Notes under the pieces: generated by a model
What the model was told of the DNA's origin: nothing
The model's database searches: none
Seen by the model: the letters and a program-made list of their open reading frames with translations, nothing else
Shown here: positions 11,830 through 12,940 of the stretch, one piece after another
How the letters are laid out: each line of letters starts with the position of its first letter
How positions within the stretch are numbered: position 1 is the stretch's first letter
Translations under genes and position numbers: made by a program
DNA from: Lachnospiraceae bacterium UBA7160
Lineage (GTDB): Bacteria > Bacillota > Clostridia > Lachnospirales > Lachnospiraceae
DNA: 12,940 bases
Reading direction: 5' to 3'
NCBI GenBank assembly: GCA_002491565.1
Contig: DKWE01000032.1
Span: 22,177 to 35,116, forward strand

Positions 11830-12940
11830 AGCACACGCTATCCTCTCGGCTTCAAGCCCCAACCGCTGGCTCCACTGCCCGCCGTCCGCAAGGCTCTGTG
11901 AATCCTATGAGGACAAAGGAAGCGACTACGCTGCCGAGGGAACCGACGCTCATGCGCTTGGCGAGTACAAGCTCAAGACTGCACTGGGACTTCCCGCAGA
12001 AGACCCGACCGAAAGCCTCAAATGGTATTCCGAGGAGATGGAGGACTGCACCAGCGGCTATGCCGAATATGTGCTGGAGCAGGTCGAAGCTGCCAAGGAA
12101 ACCTGCACTGACCCGGTCGTCCTGATCGAGCAGCGTGTGGACTTCTCCCGCTGGGTAGAACAGGGCTTCGGCACCGCCGACTGCATCATCATCGCAGACG
12201 GCACGCTACGGGTGATTGACTACAAGCACGGCCTCGGCGTTCTGGTCTCCGCAGAGGAGAATCCGCAGATGCAGTGCTACGCGCTCGGCGCTTTGGAGCT
12301 TTTCGATGATATTTATGACATCGACAAGGTTTCCATGACCATCTACCAGCCGCGACGCCAGAACGTCAGCACCTACGAGATCAGCAAGGAAGATTTGTAC
12401 CGCTGGGCGGATGAAGTATTGAAGCCCACCGCAGAGCTGGCCTTTGCCGGAGACGGAAACTTCCTGTGCGGCGAGTGGTGCGGCTTCTGTAAGGCCAAGA
12501 ACGAGTGCCGTGCCAGAGCCGAAGCCAACCTGAAACTCGCACAGCACGACTTCAAGCTCCCGCCTCTGCTCACAGATACGGAGATCGAGGTCATTCTCGG
12601 AAAAGCGGACGAACTGGTCAGCTGGGCTTCCGACATCAAGGAATATGCTCTCCAGCAGGCACTCTCTGGGAAGGAATGGTCTGGTTTCAAGCTCGTCGAG
12701 GGCAGAGCCAACCGCAGATACAGCAACGAGGCCGCCGTTATCGATGCGGTCGAGAAAGCGGGCTTTGACCCGTATGAGAAGAAGCTGCTCGGCATCACCG
12801 CCATGCAGAAGCTCCTCGGCAAGTCCCGCTTTGATGAACTCCTGACGGCTTATATCGAAAAGCCGCAGGGCAAACCCACTCTTATGCCGGAGTCCGATAA
12901 ACGCCCGGCCATGAACACAGCAAAAAATGATTTTATGGAG
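11819..12940 (+). CDS. DUF2800 protein, PD-(D/E)xK nuclease-like with a cysteine cluster, C-terminus off the window
   Basis: From ATG 11819-11821 (GGAG 10 nt upstream) 374 residues are seen, open to the window edge. The start WLHCPPSARL (17-26) and AEGTDAHALGEY (39-50) are typical of DUF2800. A RecB/Cas4-like nuclease core follows: GTAD with D121, then VIDYKHG with D134 and K136, then ENPQMQCYALGAL. A cysteine set C218, C221, C224 and C230 (with C20 at the N-terminus) has the C-x2-C-x5-C spacing seen in AddB and Cas4, where it holds an iron-sulfur cluster. In clostridial phages and ICEs this gene usually precedes DUF2815 and a family A DNA polymerase, so it is probably part of replication or recombination. 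Catalytic activity is inferred from the motif only. Confidence 0.93.
   Translation, partial: MAAKAHAILSASSPNRWLHCPPSARLCESYEDKGSDYAAEGTDAHALGEYKLKTALGLPAEDPTESLKWYSEEMEDCTSGYAEYVLEQVEAAKETCTDPVVLIEQRVDFSRWVEQGFGTADCIIIADGTLRVIDYKHGLGVLVSAEENPQMQCYALGALELFDDIYDIDKVSMTIYQPRRQNVSTYEISKEDLYRWADEVLKPTAELAFAGDGNFLCGEWCGFCKAKNECRARAEANLKLAQHDFKLPPLLTDTEIEVILGKADELVSWASDIKEYALQQALSGKEWSGFKLVEGRANRRYSNEAAVIDAVEKAGFDPYEKKLLGITAMQKLLGKSRFDELLTAYIEKPQGKPTLMPESDKRPAMNTAKNDFME

Noticed and set aside
12373..12822. Minus-strand open frame opposite the DUF2800 gene
   Set aside because: Serine-rich complement frame with no ribosome site; the DUF2800 motifs are on the plus strand.
1..12940. CRISPR array, tRNA or rRNA genes, or insertion sequences
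   Set aside because: I saw no regularly spaced repeats of 23-40 bp with unique spacers, no tRNA cloverleaf pattern, no rRNA-like stretch and no transposase or terminal inverted repeats.

Overview
The window looks like DNA from a low-to-mid G+C Firmicute, probably a gut-type clostridium (Lachnospiraceae/Oscillospiraceae-like). Shine-Dalgarno sites are strong (GGAGG), TTG and GTG starts are frequent, and the right-hand genes resemble replication-module genes of clostridial prophages and integrative elements. This placement rests on protein resemblance only; there is no rRNA or housekeeping marker.

The left 10 kb is one leftward (minus-strand) defence operon. A textbook sigma-70 promoter (TTGACA, 17 bp, TATAAT) lies at 10061-10089. 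In transcription order the operon holds: (1) a gene whose C-terminal half resembles an NBR1-type Ig-like domain, split by an apparent frameshift at a run of eight A; (2) a small excisionase/MerR-type helix-turn-helix protein; (3-5) hsdM, hsdS and hsdR, a complete type I restriction-modification system with hsdM/hsdS overlapping by ATGA; (6) a DUF1837/HamA-C-terminal-like protein in which the expected GExK nuclease motif reads GASH; (7) a DUF4357 protein stopped by TAG at what should be a conserved tryptophan; (8) a small unknown protein that appears frameshifted near its end; (9) an AlbA_2 (Schlafen-type) ATP-binding protein that runs off the left edge. Gaps are short throughout, so these genes are probably co-transcribed.

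The right 2.7 kb reads rightward and is GC-richer. It holds a small conserved prophage/ICE-type gene (frameshifted), a GC-rich stretch with three successive inverted repeats ending in a terminator-like hairpin and T7, a cysteine-rich sigma-like HTH protein, two small overlapping genes, and the start of a DUF2800 PD-(D/E)XK nuclease-like protein that runs off the right edge. This resembles the early/replication module of a clostridial prophage or ICE, with the defence operon lying divergently beside it as cargo.

The best leads are the accessory genes around hsdMSR (NBR1-Ig-like, HamA-like, DUF4357, AlbA_2), the mosaic base composition that isolates the 3' third of hsdM plus hsdS as a foreign cassette, and four apparent reading-frame lesions, all in small accessory genes. 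The lesions could be decay, phase variation at the A8 tract, recoding, or sequence error.
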